Part shown: positions 43,136 to 50,709 of the stretch, piece after piece | Layout: each line of letters begins with the position of its first letter | Position numbering within the stretch: the first letter of the stretch is position 1 | Source of the DNA: Methylobacter sp015476545 | Lineage (GTDB): Bacteria; Pseudomonadota; Gammaproteobacteria; Methylococcales; Methylomonadaceae | NCBI RefSeq assembly: GCF_052162025.1 | Contig: NZ_CP197401.1 | Span: 4,154,001-4,218,000 of the forward strand | Reading direction: 5' to 3' | Length of the DNA stretch: 64,000 nucleotides | The notes under the pieces: generated by a model | What the model saw: only the letters and a program-made list of their open reading frames with translations | Databases searched by the model: none | Told to the model about the DNA's origin: nothing | Program-made: the position numbers and the translations under genes

Positions 43136-43276
43136 CCTTTGTTTGCGAACTTAAAGGCAACAAAGCCCGGAAATGAGGTCTAAGGCATTAATAATGACGA
43201 GTTGGCGTAGGCTGCCCTCGTCCGCTTCCGGCCATATCAAGCGGTCCGGTATGTTCATTTCGGAAGGAGAATAGTC

Positions 43277-43747
43277 ATGACAGTCAGCCCCATCCCCGAC
43301 GGTTACCACAGCATCACCCCTTATCTGTGCATTGAAGGCGCAACTGAAGCCATCGAGTTCTACAAGCGCGCGTTCGATGCGGCCGAAGTGTTCCGGCTAG
43401 TTACGCCAGACGGCGAGATCGGGCATGCGGAAATCAGGATCGGCGACTCATCTTTCATGTTGTCCGAAGCCTGCAGCCGAAGCCAGCTGCTCAGTCCCCA
43501 AGCGCAGGGCGGCTCATCCGTCGGCCTGTATTTATATATGGAAGATGTCGATACGCAATTTGCGAAGGCCGTCAATGCCGGGGCGAAAGTCATCAGCCCC
43601 TTGCTGGATCAGTTTTACGGCGACCGGACCGGCGTCCTGCAAGACCCTTTCGGGCATATCTGGTATCTGGCTTCGCGCATCGAAGACCTGTCGCATGAAG
43701 AGATCAGCAGGCGCGCCGAAGCGCTTTTCAGTGCGCAATGCGGATAA
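43277..43747 (+). CDS. VOC-family (glyoxalase/bleomycin-resistance) protein, PhnB-like
   Basis: A 156-residue beta-alpha-beta-beta-beta protein: ITPYLCIEGATEAIEFYKRAF, GEIGHAEIRIGDSSFMLSE and GDRTGVLQDPFGHIWYLASR are the hallmarks of PhnB-like VOC proteins with a His and Glu pattern. GAAGGAG precedes the ATG. The substrate is unknown. Confidence 0.85.
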   Translation: MTVSPIPDGYHSITPYLCIEGATEAIEFYKRAFDAAEVFRLVTPDGEIGHAEIRIGDSSFMLSEACSRSQLLSPQAQGGSSVGLYLYMEDVDTQFAKAVNAGAKVISPLLDQFYGDRTGVLQDPFGHIWYLASRIEDLSHEEISRRAEALFSAQCG

Positions 43748-43857
43748 GTACGGTCGAATACCGATGCCTCCTCTGCCGCTGCCCCAGCTCCTGTGTTGAT
43801 TGCATTTAATTGCTATACAATTAATCGCTGATAATGAGCGTTATGGAAATCATAATT

Positions 43858-44415
43858 ATGCTGAAAAAATTCATCGCCAAAACCGCCGACCTCTTTTTGG
43901 GATTATTGGTGGGCATTTATATCGTTCTGGAAGAGCTGGTCTGGGACAACATTGCCGAGCCGATTTATAACTTTATACACGGACTCAAAATTTTACAGAA
44001 AGTCGAAGCCATGATTTCCAGGCTCGATCGTCATGCGCTGCTGATCATCTTTTTGGCGTTATTCACGCAGGTGGAACTGCTGGGCATCGTCGCGCTGAAG
44101 CTGATGGCCACAGGCCAGATCATCGCCGGTACGCTGCTGTATGCCGGCAAAATTCCCATCGCCGCATTCACCTTCTGGCTCTTTAACATCTCGAAGGAAA
44201 AACTCATGACCTTCGGCTGGTTCAGACGGCTTTACGAACTGGTGATGCTGGCCATACACAAGATCAAGTCCAGCGCCATCCATCGGCATATCATCGCCCG
44301 GCTTAAGTCCGTGAAGGAATGGTTTAAAATCCGGCTGTCCGGCCCCCGGCTGCTGGTCCGCAGACTGATGGAAAAACTCAGAAGTTCAGACCATTTTCGC
44401 AAATCAGATAGTTAA
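43858..44415 (+). CDS. Inner-membrane protein with basic cytoplasmic tail, unknown
   Basis: The protein (185 residues) has hydrophobic segments around LFLGLLVGIYIVLEELVW, ALLIIFLALFTQVELLGIVAL and IIAGTLLYAGKIPIAAFTFWLF, then a strongly basic region with Arg/Lys-rich helices (ARLKSVKEWFKIRLSGPRLL). Two earlier in-frame starts (43834, 43843) exist; I prefer 43858 because GGAAATC precedes it at usable distance. I recognise no named family. Confidence 0.6.
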   Translation: MLKKFIAKTADLFLGLLVGIYIVLEELVWDNIAEPIYNFIHGLKILQKVEAMISRLDRHALLIIFLALFTQVELLGIVALKLMATGQIIAGTLLYAGKIPIAAFTFWLFNISKEKLMTFGWFRRLYELVMLAIHKIKSSAIHRHIIARLKSVKEWFKIRLSGPRLLVRRLMEKLRSSDHFRKSDS

Positions 44416-44534
44416 TTTTGCTCTGACTTTTGCTTATTGGCGCATGATGATTTAGTAGGCAGGCCGAGAAACATTGTCGCCTCGATCTGACTAAACCCAT
44501 ATAAAGTTACCGATGATCATGCATTAAATCTCAT

Positions 44535-45110
44535 ATGAAAAATAGCCGCTTCATATCATTGCTAAACAGATTTCTGGCGTGTTTGCTGATGAACGGTCTA
44601 TTTACGGGGTGTACCACTTTGGAATCCCGGCTGTCTATCGAACCTTATACCAAAAACAAGCCGATGCGGGATGAGCTTGAGACGGTTGCGGAAGCTTATT
44701 GCCGAAAAAAGCGTGCAGGTCCAGACTCTGTTGGCTCAGGGATGCAGCCTGACTTTATTTTTACTACCGATGGCTGTTCTCGGTGGCTTGACGACTCATG
44801 GGCAGCCTGTTGTATTGCGCATGATATTGCCTACTGGTGCGGAGGCAGCGCGCAGGACCGCCAAGAAGCTGATCAGATGCTCAGGCGATGCGTGAACAAC
44901 AAAGCGCAGGTTATGGGCAGTCTTATTTATGTCGGCACCCGTATAGGCGGAGTGCCCTGGTTGCCAACCCCATGGCGCTGGGGTTACGGATGGGATAGCT
45001 GGCCTCGGAGTTATGAAAAAACCCAATCGCTGCCTTCGGTTAAAAAACTTATGGAAGAACTTAAAATTCATAACATTATTGAACATCATCTATTAAACAG
45101 CAGAAAGTGA
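44535..45110 (+). CDS. Phospholipase A2-like lipoprotein
   Basis: The signal peptide ends with LFTGC, a lipobox with Cys26 as the lipidation site. Residues 80-104 read GCSRWLDDSWAACCIAHDIAYW; the CCxxHDxxY pattern (Cys92, Cys93, His96, Asp97, Tyr100) is the catalytic signature of secreted phospholipase A2. More cysteines follow (WCGG, RRCV). If active it would hydrolyse phospholipids at the cell envelope. It starts 119 bases after the preceding gene. A structural or phage-related role is an alternative; the calcium-binding loop is not clear. Confidence 0.65.
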   Translation: MKNSRFISLLNRFLACLLMNGLFTGCTTLESRLSIEPYTKNKPMRDELETVAEAYCRKKRAGPDSVGSGMQPDFIFTTDGCSRWLDDSWAACCIAHDIAYWCGGSAQDRQEADQMLRRCVNNKAQVMGSLIYVGTRIGGVPWLPTPWRWGYGWDSWPRSYEKTQSLPSVKKLMEELKIHNIIEHHLLNSRK

Positions 45111-45239
45111 GAGTTACTGACGGTTTTTTATTGAACAGAAATTAAAGCCTGATCCCGACTTAAAGTCCCTGCGGACTTAATGCATGAGGGTAATGATTAT
45201 TTCTGACCAGAGCTGGCAGGCATTCGGAGGAAAAAATCA

Positions 45240-45611
45240 ATGAATAATGATGCTCCTGGATTGCGGATCGTTTATGAAGGATCACTTCGGGATGGAATTT
45301 ACGCTTTTATAATCTTCGCCCTGCTTGCCGTAGTAGTAACGCTATGGATCTTGTACAGAAAAAACACCTTAAAAACCAAATACCTGTTGCTGATAATCTG
45401 GGGCATTTTTCCTCCCATGTGGTTTGTTTTGGAGTATTTTTTTATCTTTTTACCTTATGGCGTCAAGGACTCTTTCGCTTTCTTTCAATATGGACAGAAT
45501 ATCGCATCCAAACTTTGGGCTGCTGTTTTTGCTTTAATCTCGATTGATCTTTATAAAACGAAGGAAAAAGAGAAGGAAGACAAAAAAGATGAGACCGAAA
45601 AGGAACCCTAA
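45240..45611 (+). CDS. Small membrane protein with charged C-terminus, unknown
   Basis: A 123-residue protein with three hydrophobic segments (YAFIIFALLAVVVTLWIL; YLLLIIWGIFPPMWFVLEYF; SKLWAAVFALISIDLY) and a tail made of Lys, Glu and Asp. AGGAAAAAATCA precedes the ATG. It lies 129 bases after the PLA2-like gene and 56 before the hydrolase gene, possibly the same transcript. No family recognised. Confidence 0.55.
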   Translation: MNNDAPGLRIVYEGSLRDGIYAFIIFALLAVVVTLWILYRKNTLKTKYLLLIIWGIFPPMWFVLEYFFIFLPYGVKDSFAFFQYGQNIASKLWAAVFALISIDLYKTKEKEKEDKKDETEKEP

Positions 45612-45667
45612 ACCGGACATCAATTTATTAATCCGTGAACAGCGGGCATCAATACCAATATTTTAAA

Positions 45668-46495
45668 ATGACAGGATTTTTTCAGACGAGAGACGATCTT
45701 TCTCTCTTTTTTAATACATTGTCCAGCACTTCATCAAAGGCATCTATTGTGTTTCTACATGGTGTGGGTGAACACATCGGCCGCTATGAAGCCATTTTTC
45801 AATCGTTTACGGCTCAAGGGTATAGCTGTTTCGGCTTTGATCAGCGAGGCTTCGGGCAATCTGACGGCGAGCGAGGGCATATCAATTCATTTACAGAATA
45901 CGTCGATGATTTAGCCCGATTTATTGATGAAATTGTTAATAAAGACGCAAAAATGCCGGTCTTCTTATTTGGCCACAGCATGGGAACGCTTGTCACACTG
46001 GCTTATGCCTTGCAATATTCAACGAAAATACGCGGATTAGTGATTTCTTCATGCCCACTAAAATTTGCCTACTGGCTTGCCAATTTTGGTGGTCTTCTTG
46101 CCGATGCATTGTCGGAAATAGCCCCGCAAGTCAAGATTCCCAATATGATAGATCCCGATGAGTTGACGGACGCCCCACTAGTTATTGAAGCCTTTAAGCA
46201 TGATCCTTATATAGTTAAAGACGTTTCGCTCAGTTGGCTGCACGAGTTTAAGCTGACACAGAAAAATATTTTGCTCAATGCCAACCGGATTTTACTTCCC
46301 ACCTTAATTTGTCATGGTGATGCTGACCCTATTGCGGCAGCTGCGGGCGCAGAATTACTGTATGAAAAATTGGGCAGCGACGATAAATCGTTAATTATTT
46401 TTAATGGATTAAAGCATGAGCTTTTGAACCATCTAGCCGATGAAAGGGCACAGGTCCTGAAGAAAATTTTCGAATGGCTGGATAAGCATTGCTAA
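45668..46495 (+). CDS. Alpha/beta hydrolase, monoacylglycerol-lipase-like
   Basis: A 275-residue serine hydrolase: VFLHGVGEHIGRYEAIF (oxyanion region), FDQRGFGQSDGERGH, nucleophile elbow FLFGHSMGTLV, the acid in CHGDADPIA and the His in GLKHELLNH. The LHGxGEHxxRY and DxRGxGxSxGxRGH wording is that of monoacylglycerol lipases/lysophospholipases. The frame has a GTG at 45635; I favour ATG 45668, although neither has a good ribosome site. With a PLA2-like lipoprotein upstream, a combined phospholipid-degrading role is conceivable. Confidence 0.82.
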   Translation: MTGFFQTRDDLSLFFNTLSSTSSKASIVFLHGVGEHIGRYEAIFQSFTAQGYSCFGFDQRGFGQSDGERGHINSFTEYVDDLARFIDEIVNKDAKMPVFLFGHSMGTLVTLAYALQYSTKIRGLVISSCPLKFAYWLANFGGLLADALSEIAPQVKIPNMIDPDELTDAPLVIEAFKHDPYIVKDVSLSWLHEFKLTQKNILLNANRILLPTLICHGDADPIAAAAGAELLYEKLGSDDKSLIIFNGLKHELLNHLADERAQVLKKIFEWLDKHC

Positions 46496-46573
46496 CTTTT
46501 TTGCTCGACATCGGCTGACCGGGTTGGAAAACTCTCTCCACACGGCATAACAGACCGATGCCGCGCAAATCAT

Positions 46574-46640
46574 GTAGAGGGTACGCACTGCGTACCATTT
46601 TCCTATCCCCCAATAAAAAGGTACGCGATGCGTACCCTAC
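46574..46640. repeat. MITE-like palindromic element, family D (copy 3)
   Basis: Starts GTAGAGGGTACGCACTGCGTACC and ends GGTACGCGATGCGTACCCTAC, with an internal segment unlike the other two copies. It lies 79 bases past the hydrolase gene and before the exbD stop codon. Confidence 0.75.
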
Positions 46641-46753
46641 AATGATCTCCTTTATACATTTATCGTTGTCGCAGTCCATAGGAACGCTGAAGATGATTAC
46701 GCCTATCCACTATTTCGCTTTGGACTTTATAGGTCTTCCATAAGTCAAGCAAA

Positions 46754-47164
46754 CTACTGTTCTACCGTTACAAAAGCTATTTTGGTGATGCCCGCATGCT
46801 GAACAGTCGCCATTATTTCGGCCACCTTGGCATAAACCACGGCTTGATCGGCGTATAAGTGCACGCCGGTCTCGGGATTTTTCGCTATCTCATCCTTTAA
46901 CGCGGTTTCCAGCGCGGCGAGGTCCGCCATAGGCTGTTTGTTGAGCGTAATGATCCCTTGCGCATCGATGCCCAGCTGCAACGGTTGCTCCTTCACATCC
47001 GCCGTGGTCTCGGCGGTTTTCGGCAACGCCACATGCACGGATTGAGTCAGTAACGGTGCGGTCACCAATAAAATGATCACCAGCACCAGCATCACGTCTA
47101 CCAGCGGCGTGACGTTGATTTCGCTCATCGCATCTTCGCTGTCCGATTGCGTTTTGAAGGCCAT
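46754..47164 (-). CDS. exbD: ExbD-type biopolymer transport protein
   Basis: The 136-residue protein has a short cytoplasmic start, one TM helix with the essential aspartate (MSEINVTPLVDVMLVLVIILLVTA), and a periplasmic domain (GVHLYADQAVVYAKVAEIM). With ExbB it forms the proton-driven motor that energises TonB. It starts two bases after exbB stops. Forms a tonB-exbB-exbD operon on the minus strand. Confidence 0.93.
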   Translation of the reverse strand: MAFKTQSDSEDAMSEINVTPLVDVMLVLVIILLVTAPLLTQSVHVALPKTAETTADVKEQPLQLGIDAQGIITLNKQPMADLAALETALKDEIAKNPETGVHLYADQAVVYAKVAEIMATVQHAGITKIAFVTVEQ

Positions 47165-47166
47165 GG

Positions 47167-47832
47167 TTACGCCCTGCCTTGCCTGTCGGCGCTAAAGACG
47201 ATGTGCATGAAGCCGGCGACGAAGTTTTCCAGGTCGGCGCGGTGCTGTTTGACGCCGCGCATGAAGAAGTTGTAGGCCAGTACCGCAGGCACGGCAACGG
47301 CAATGCCGATGGCGGTGGCGATCAGGGCATCGCCAATGGGGCCGGCGACCACATCCAGGCTGGTCGAACCGCTTTGGGTAATTTCATGCATGGCGTGCAT
47401 AATGCCCAGAACCGTGCCGAACAATCCGACAAAGGGCGCGGTGCTGCCTATGCTGGCGAGCATGGTCAGGCCGGCTTCCATCGCGCGCTGTTCCTGCTGC
47501 ATGTGAATAAGCAGCGATTGTTCCAGCTGCTCGGTCGGCTCCCCCTGATATTTCAGGTGTTTGCCTGACGCCTGCTGGCTGCCGTCCAGCCAGGTGAAGC
47601 CTTTTGTGGCAATACGGGCTTGCGGCCCTCTGGCCAGCGTTTCAGGCAAGGCCCGGGCGGTAGCAAGATTCGGCGCATCCCAAAACGCGCTGTTAAAGCG
47701 GCGGTTGTAATAACCGTTCTTGCCGAATTGCCAGAGCTTGAACAGAATCAGCGTCCAGGTGATCACTGAAAAAGCCAATAATGCATACAAAGTCCCGTCG
47801 ACAATCAATTGGGGAGCAATATGGTAAGGCAT
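47167..47832 (-). CDS. exbB: ExbB-type (MotA/TolQ/ExbB) proton channel protein
   Basis: A 221-residue protein with TM1 near residues 12-32, a large cytoplasmic loop, and TM2/TM3 containing LASIGSTAPFVGLFGTVLGIMHAM and DALIATAIGIAVAVPAVLAYN, the conserved ExbB/TolQ helices. It starts after AGGAGAAAAGAAGG, 13 bases after tonB. It drives the TonB system in iron/siderophore uptake, consistent with the TonB-dependent receptor at 55221-57638. Confidence 0.93.
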   Translation of the reverse strand: MPYHIAPQLIVDGTLYALLAFSVITWTLILFKLWQFGKNGYYNRRFNSAFWDAPNLATARALPETLARGPQARIATKGFTWLDGSQQASGKHLKYQGEPTEQLEQSLLIHMQQEQRAMEAGLTMLASIGSTAPFVGLFGTVLGIMHAMHEITQSGSTSLDVVAGPIGDALIATAIGIAVAVPAVLAYNFFMRGVKQHRADLENFVAGFMHIVFSADRQGRA

Positions 47833-47845
47833 GCCTTCTTTTCTC

Positions 47846-48664
47846 CTAACGTTCTAAAGTAAAATTAATGGGTACGATCACCGAGCTGGCTACTGCCGTA
47901 TCGCCCCGTTTGGCGGGATTGAACCGCCATTTCTTGACTGCCTCGACAGCCGACTCATCCAGCGCCTCGTAACCGCTGCTGCTGTGTATGGCGACGGCTT
48001 CGCTATAGCCTTCGGCAGACACGCTTACCCGTAGCCGTACCGTCCCCTGCCAGCCTCGCCTTTTGGCAATGGCCGGATATTTCGGCGGAGGATTGAAACC
48101 GTAGTTGGCGTTGACGCTGGCTTCGGTATAAGGCACTGCATTACTCGGTGCCTTGCTTGCTGACGCTGTAGTTCTGGGAGCTGCGCTTGAGTTTTGCGAA
48201 TTCGACGGCTGCGCTGCCGATGCCACAGGTGAAGGCGCAGGCAGCTGTTCTTCGGCGATCGCCTCTGTTTTTGGCGGTTTCGCTTGTTTGGGCTTTTCCG
48301 GCGCTTTTTTCTTCAAGGGTTTTTTGACCTGCGTTTTTTTCGGTTTGGGCGGTTCAGCCGGTTTGGGCGGTGCCGACGGCGCGGTTACGGCTTTTGGGCC
48401 CGGCGCTGAAACCAATGACACTTCCATCATCAATGGTTGCGCCATCGTGACCGGTTCCTTCGGCTGCAACAACCATTGGGCGGCCCAGATGTGCAGCAGC
48501 ATCACCAGAACAAGCAGTAAACTGCCGATCGAGCGAGGCTTTTCTTCTCCGGTTAAAGCTTCAAACAAGGTTCGCTTTTTGCGCGCGACCGATGGCGCCG
48601 CACCGCCCAGAAGCGGTAAACTCTGCCCGATCAAGCCCTGTTCGTGGTTATTGAATAAATACAT
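47846..48664 (-). CDS. tonB: TonB energy-transducing protein
   Basis: The protein has a TM helix (SLLLVLVMLLHIWAAQWLL) at about residue 46, a long Pro/Lys-rich periplasmic spacer (PPKPAEPPKPKKTQVKKP), and a C-terminal TonB domain ending RRGWQGTVRLRVSVSAEGY, SSSGYEALDESAVEAVKKW. A 45-residue cytoplasmic N-terminus precedes the TM helix, longer than in E. coli TonB. ATG 48664 follows AAGGAAGG; the upstream TTG at 48694 is less likely. It is the first gene of the operon with exbB and exbD. Confidence 0.92.
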   Translation of the reverse strand: MYLFNNHEQGLIGQSLPLLGGAAPSVARKKRTLFEALTGEEKPRSIGSLLLVLVMLLHIWAAQWLLQPKEPVTMAQPLMMEVSLVSAPGPKAVTAPSAPPKPAEPPKPKKTQVKKPLKKKAPEKPKQAKPPKTEAIAEEQLPAPSPVASAAQPSNSQNSSAAPRTTASASKAPSNAVPYTEASVNANYGFNPPPKYPAIAKRRGWQGTVRLRVSVSAEGYSEAVAIHSSSGYEALDESAVEAVKKWRFNPAKRGDTAVASSVIVPINFTLER

Positions 48665-48903
48665 GGGAAATATGCCTTCCTTAATTTGCCCCAATGCCAG
48701 GTGTTGTTCACCACTATGCCCGATAACGGCGGCCCAGCCTGCTGGCGCTTTATTATTATTTGGTTAGTCAAGGTAACGCAGGTGCGAACGGCGTCGTTAA
48801 ACATTGTCGAAGCCGGTTCCACCAAAGCATGTCATGGATTTTCTTAACCTCATTGTATTGGTACAAATTGCCGCTGCAGCCTGCTGAGGCTGATCGGCCT
48901 TTC

Positions 48904-49275
48904 TCACTCGTCCTGCCGTTTGCAGGAAAGCGTGTTTAAAAGCGCCGTGAGCCGGTCCAGTTTCACATCCACTTGCGTTACATATTCCCTGAGCTGAATC
49001 ATTTGCGCCTGAATATCGTTGGCATTCTCATGGACATGCTGGAAATGAACCTGAAAATACCGAGGCAACGGAAACAGATCCAGCAAGTCATCACCCTCTT
49101 GAACCCTGCGCTCTTCGGGTATCTTGGGGGGCTTGGAGCTTCTCTTGCGTTCTTGCGCCAGCTTTGGTGTTGTCATGCGTCCTTCCGCTTCGATGTTATC
49201 GGTCTTACCGGTTTTCTTCATTAAGACAGAGCAGTCCTCTAAATGCATATCAGCAATAACATTAAGTCGTCCCAC
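48904..49275 (-). CDS. Hypothetical protein with coiled-coil C-terminus
   Basis: A 123-residue frame: Lys/Arg/Glu-rich middle (KLAQERKRSSKPPKIPEERR) then YFQVHFQHVHENANDIQAQM, IQLREYVTQVDVKLDRLTAL, a plausible amphipathic helix. I recognise no family. The start is uncertain (49275, 49221 or 49176). It lies upstream of tonB on the same strand. Confidence 0.4.
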   Translation of the reverse strand: MGRLNVIADMHLEDCSVLMKKTGKTDNIEAEGRMTTPKLAQERKRSSKPPKIPEERRVQEGDDLLDLFPLPRYFQVHFQHVHENANDIQAQMIQLREYVTQVDVKLDRLTALLNTLSCKRQDE

Positions 49276-49360
49276 AAGTCACGGACAGCCAATGTCTGTG
49301 GTTCAGTTAATCCATCCCTGGATTCTGGACGTCATGCCTGACGTTTTTCTTGGGGTGCTA

Positions 49361-49413
49361 GAAGTTCCGAACAGCCGTATTTTGGGAGGGAATAACGGCT
49401 ATTTCAGAACTTC
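49361..49413. repeat. Imperfect 21-23 bp inverted repeat (hairpin)
   Basis: GAAGTTCCGAACAGCCGTATT and the reverse complement of AATAACGGCTATTTCAGAACTTC align with a few changes, leaving a loop of nine bases (TTGGGAGGG). No partner element was seen elsewhere in the window. It may be a MITE remnant or an RNA hairpin between the hypothetical gene and the FecR gene. Confidence 0.5.
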
Positions 49414-49510
49414 ATCTTAAAAGACGATTCAGTCGTGAAAATCCCTCACTCCGAAAATAAAAAATTATTTTAGGCGGGTTGTAGAGTTTGGCGGCCTGAT
49501 GCTTTTGGCA

Positions 49511-50488
49511 TCAGCCGATGATGACGAGGCAGTCGCTCAGATGTGTCATCCTGACTGACAGACTCTTTTCCAGTGTTTCGAGGATGTGCGCCGGATCGCG
49601 CAGATCGATGCGGCCGTTGATTTTCAATTGGCGCAGGCTGTTGTCCTTGAAGAGAACCACGCCGTTTCTGTAGCGCTGCACTTGTTCAATGACATCGCCC
49701 AGGGCAATGTCTTCGAAGACCAGATAGCCGTTCAGCCAGGATGTCGTCAGTTTCGTATCGAGCCTGCCGGTTGCGCTGTGTCCATCCCGGCCAACCGATA
49801 CAGCATCGCCGTCACGCAGGACAACCGACTGCCGCCAGCGCTGGCTATCCGTCACTTCGACGCGGCCCGACAATACTTTGACCTCATCGCTGCGGCCTTT
49901 TTCGTGCACGAAGAACCGGGTGCCCAATACGCGCGTGATGGAATGGTCGCCATGAACGACAAAAGGCCGACGGGCATCGGGCTGCACATCGAAAAAAGCT
50001 TCGCCCTTCAGCAACGCGATGGTCCGCTGGTCGCCCTGCATCGTAACCGCCAGTGCGCTGTCCGTGTTAAGCGTGACGACGGAACCGTCCTCCAGGCGCA
50101 CGGTTTTCTGTTGGCCGACCTTCGTCGCATAGTCGGCCTGGAGCAACACGGTCAGTTCAACGCGAAAGACAAACGCCAGCGCCAGGCAGGCGGCCATAGC
50201 CAGCAGCAGTCGTTGTCTAGGGCGCGCTTCTTTTTTCTGACGGGAAATTTCTGGCGGCTTTGTTTCGGCCTCGCTTAATGCCTGCTTCAAAGCAGCATCG
50301 CCCCACAGCATGCATATATCATCGTACGCCTGCTGATGCGCGGGGTTATACGCCAGCCAGCGTGCAAACGCGGCTTTTTCTTCATAGCCGACATTTTCCG
50401 CGCGCAGCCGCACAAACCAGGCGGCCGCCTGTTCGTCGACCAGAGCCTCGCTCCCTGATTCCTCATTAAAATCGTTATCGTGCTTCAT
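49511..50488 (-). CDS. fecR: FecR-type anti-sigma/sensor protein (1)
   Basis: The N-terminus (DEQAAAWFVRLRAENVGYEEKA, ARWLAYNPAHQQAYDDICMLW) is the DUF4880 sigma-binding region. A TM helix (LLLAMAACLALAFVF) is followed by the periplasmic FecR domain (GQQKTVRLEDGSVVTLNTDSAL, GEAFFDVQPDARRPFVV, VLGTRFFV) and a secretin/STN-like C-terminus. FecR proteins relay receptor occupancy to an ECF sigma factor. No sigma gene is adjacent on this strand; the nearest is on the opposite strand at 53657-54157. I use ATG 50488, since AGG is too close to the earlier start. Confidence 0.88.
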   Translation of the reverse strand: MKHDNDFNEESGSEALVDEQAAAWFVRLRAENVGYEEKAAFARWLAYNPAHQQAYDDICMLWGDAALKQALSEAETKPPEISRQKKEARPRQRLLLAMAACLALAFVFRVELTVLLQADYATKVGQQKTVRLEDGSVVTLNTDSALAVTMQGDQRTIALLKGEAFFDVQPDARRPFVVHGDHSITRVLGTRFFVHEKGRSDEVKVLSGRVEVTDSQRWRQSVVLRDGDAVSVGRDGHSATGRLDTKLTTSWLNGYLVFEDIALGDVIEQVQRYRNGVVLFKDNSLRQLKINGRIDLRDPAHILETLEKSLSVRMTHLSDCLVIIG

Positions 50489-50512
50489 ATTCGGCATACC
50501 TAAACTACTATC

Positions 50513-50605
50513 AGGACTTACGCAAGCCTGTTGGTAGGCGAAGTCGCCCCCACAGGTTTTAAACCACTTGTTTCAGCAGTTGAACAGATAAACAGTGTAA
50601 GTCCC
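50513..50605. repeat. MITE-like element, family E (copy 2, both ends present)
   Basis: AGGACTTACGCAA at the left and TGTAAGTCCC at the right are inverted copies; the interior GTAGGCGAAGTCGCCC, CACAGGTTTTAAA, CCACTTGTTTC and AACAG matches 17000-17073. It lies immediately upstream of the FecR gene and may affect its promoter. No transposase is inside. Confidence 0.7.
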
Positions 50606-50709
50606 TGTTTATATTAATAGACGATTATAATGCTATTTTTCCTCATTTATTTACTGCTTAATGTTCTGGCGCCCCGTCCTCAAAAGCTCAATCCCTGCCA
50701 GTTAACGGA

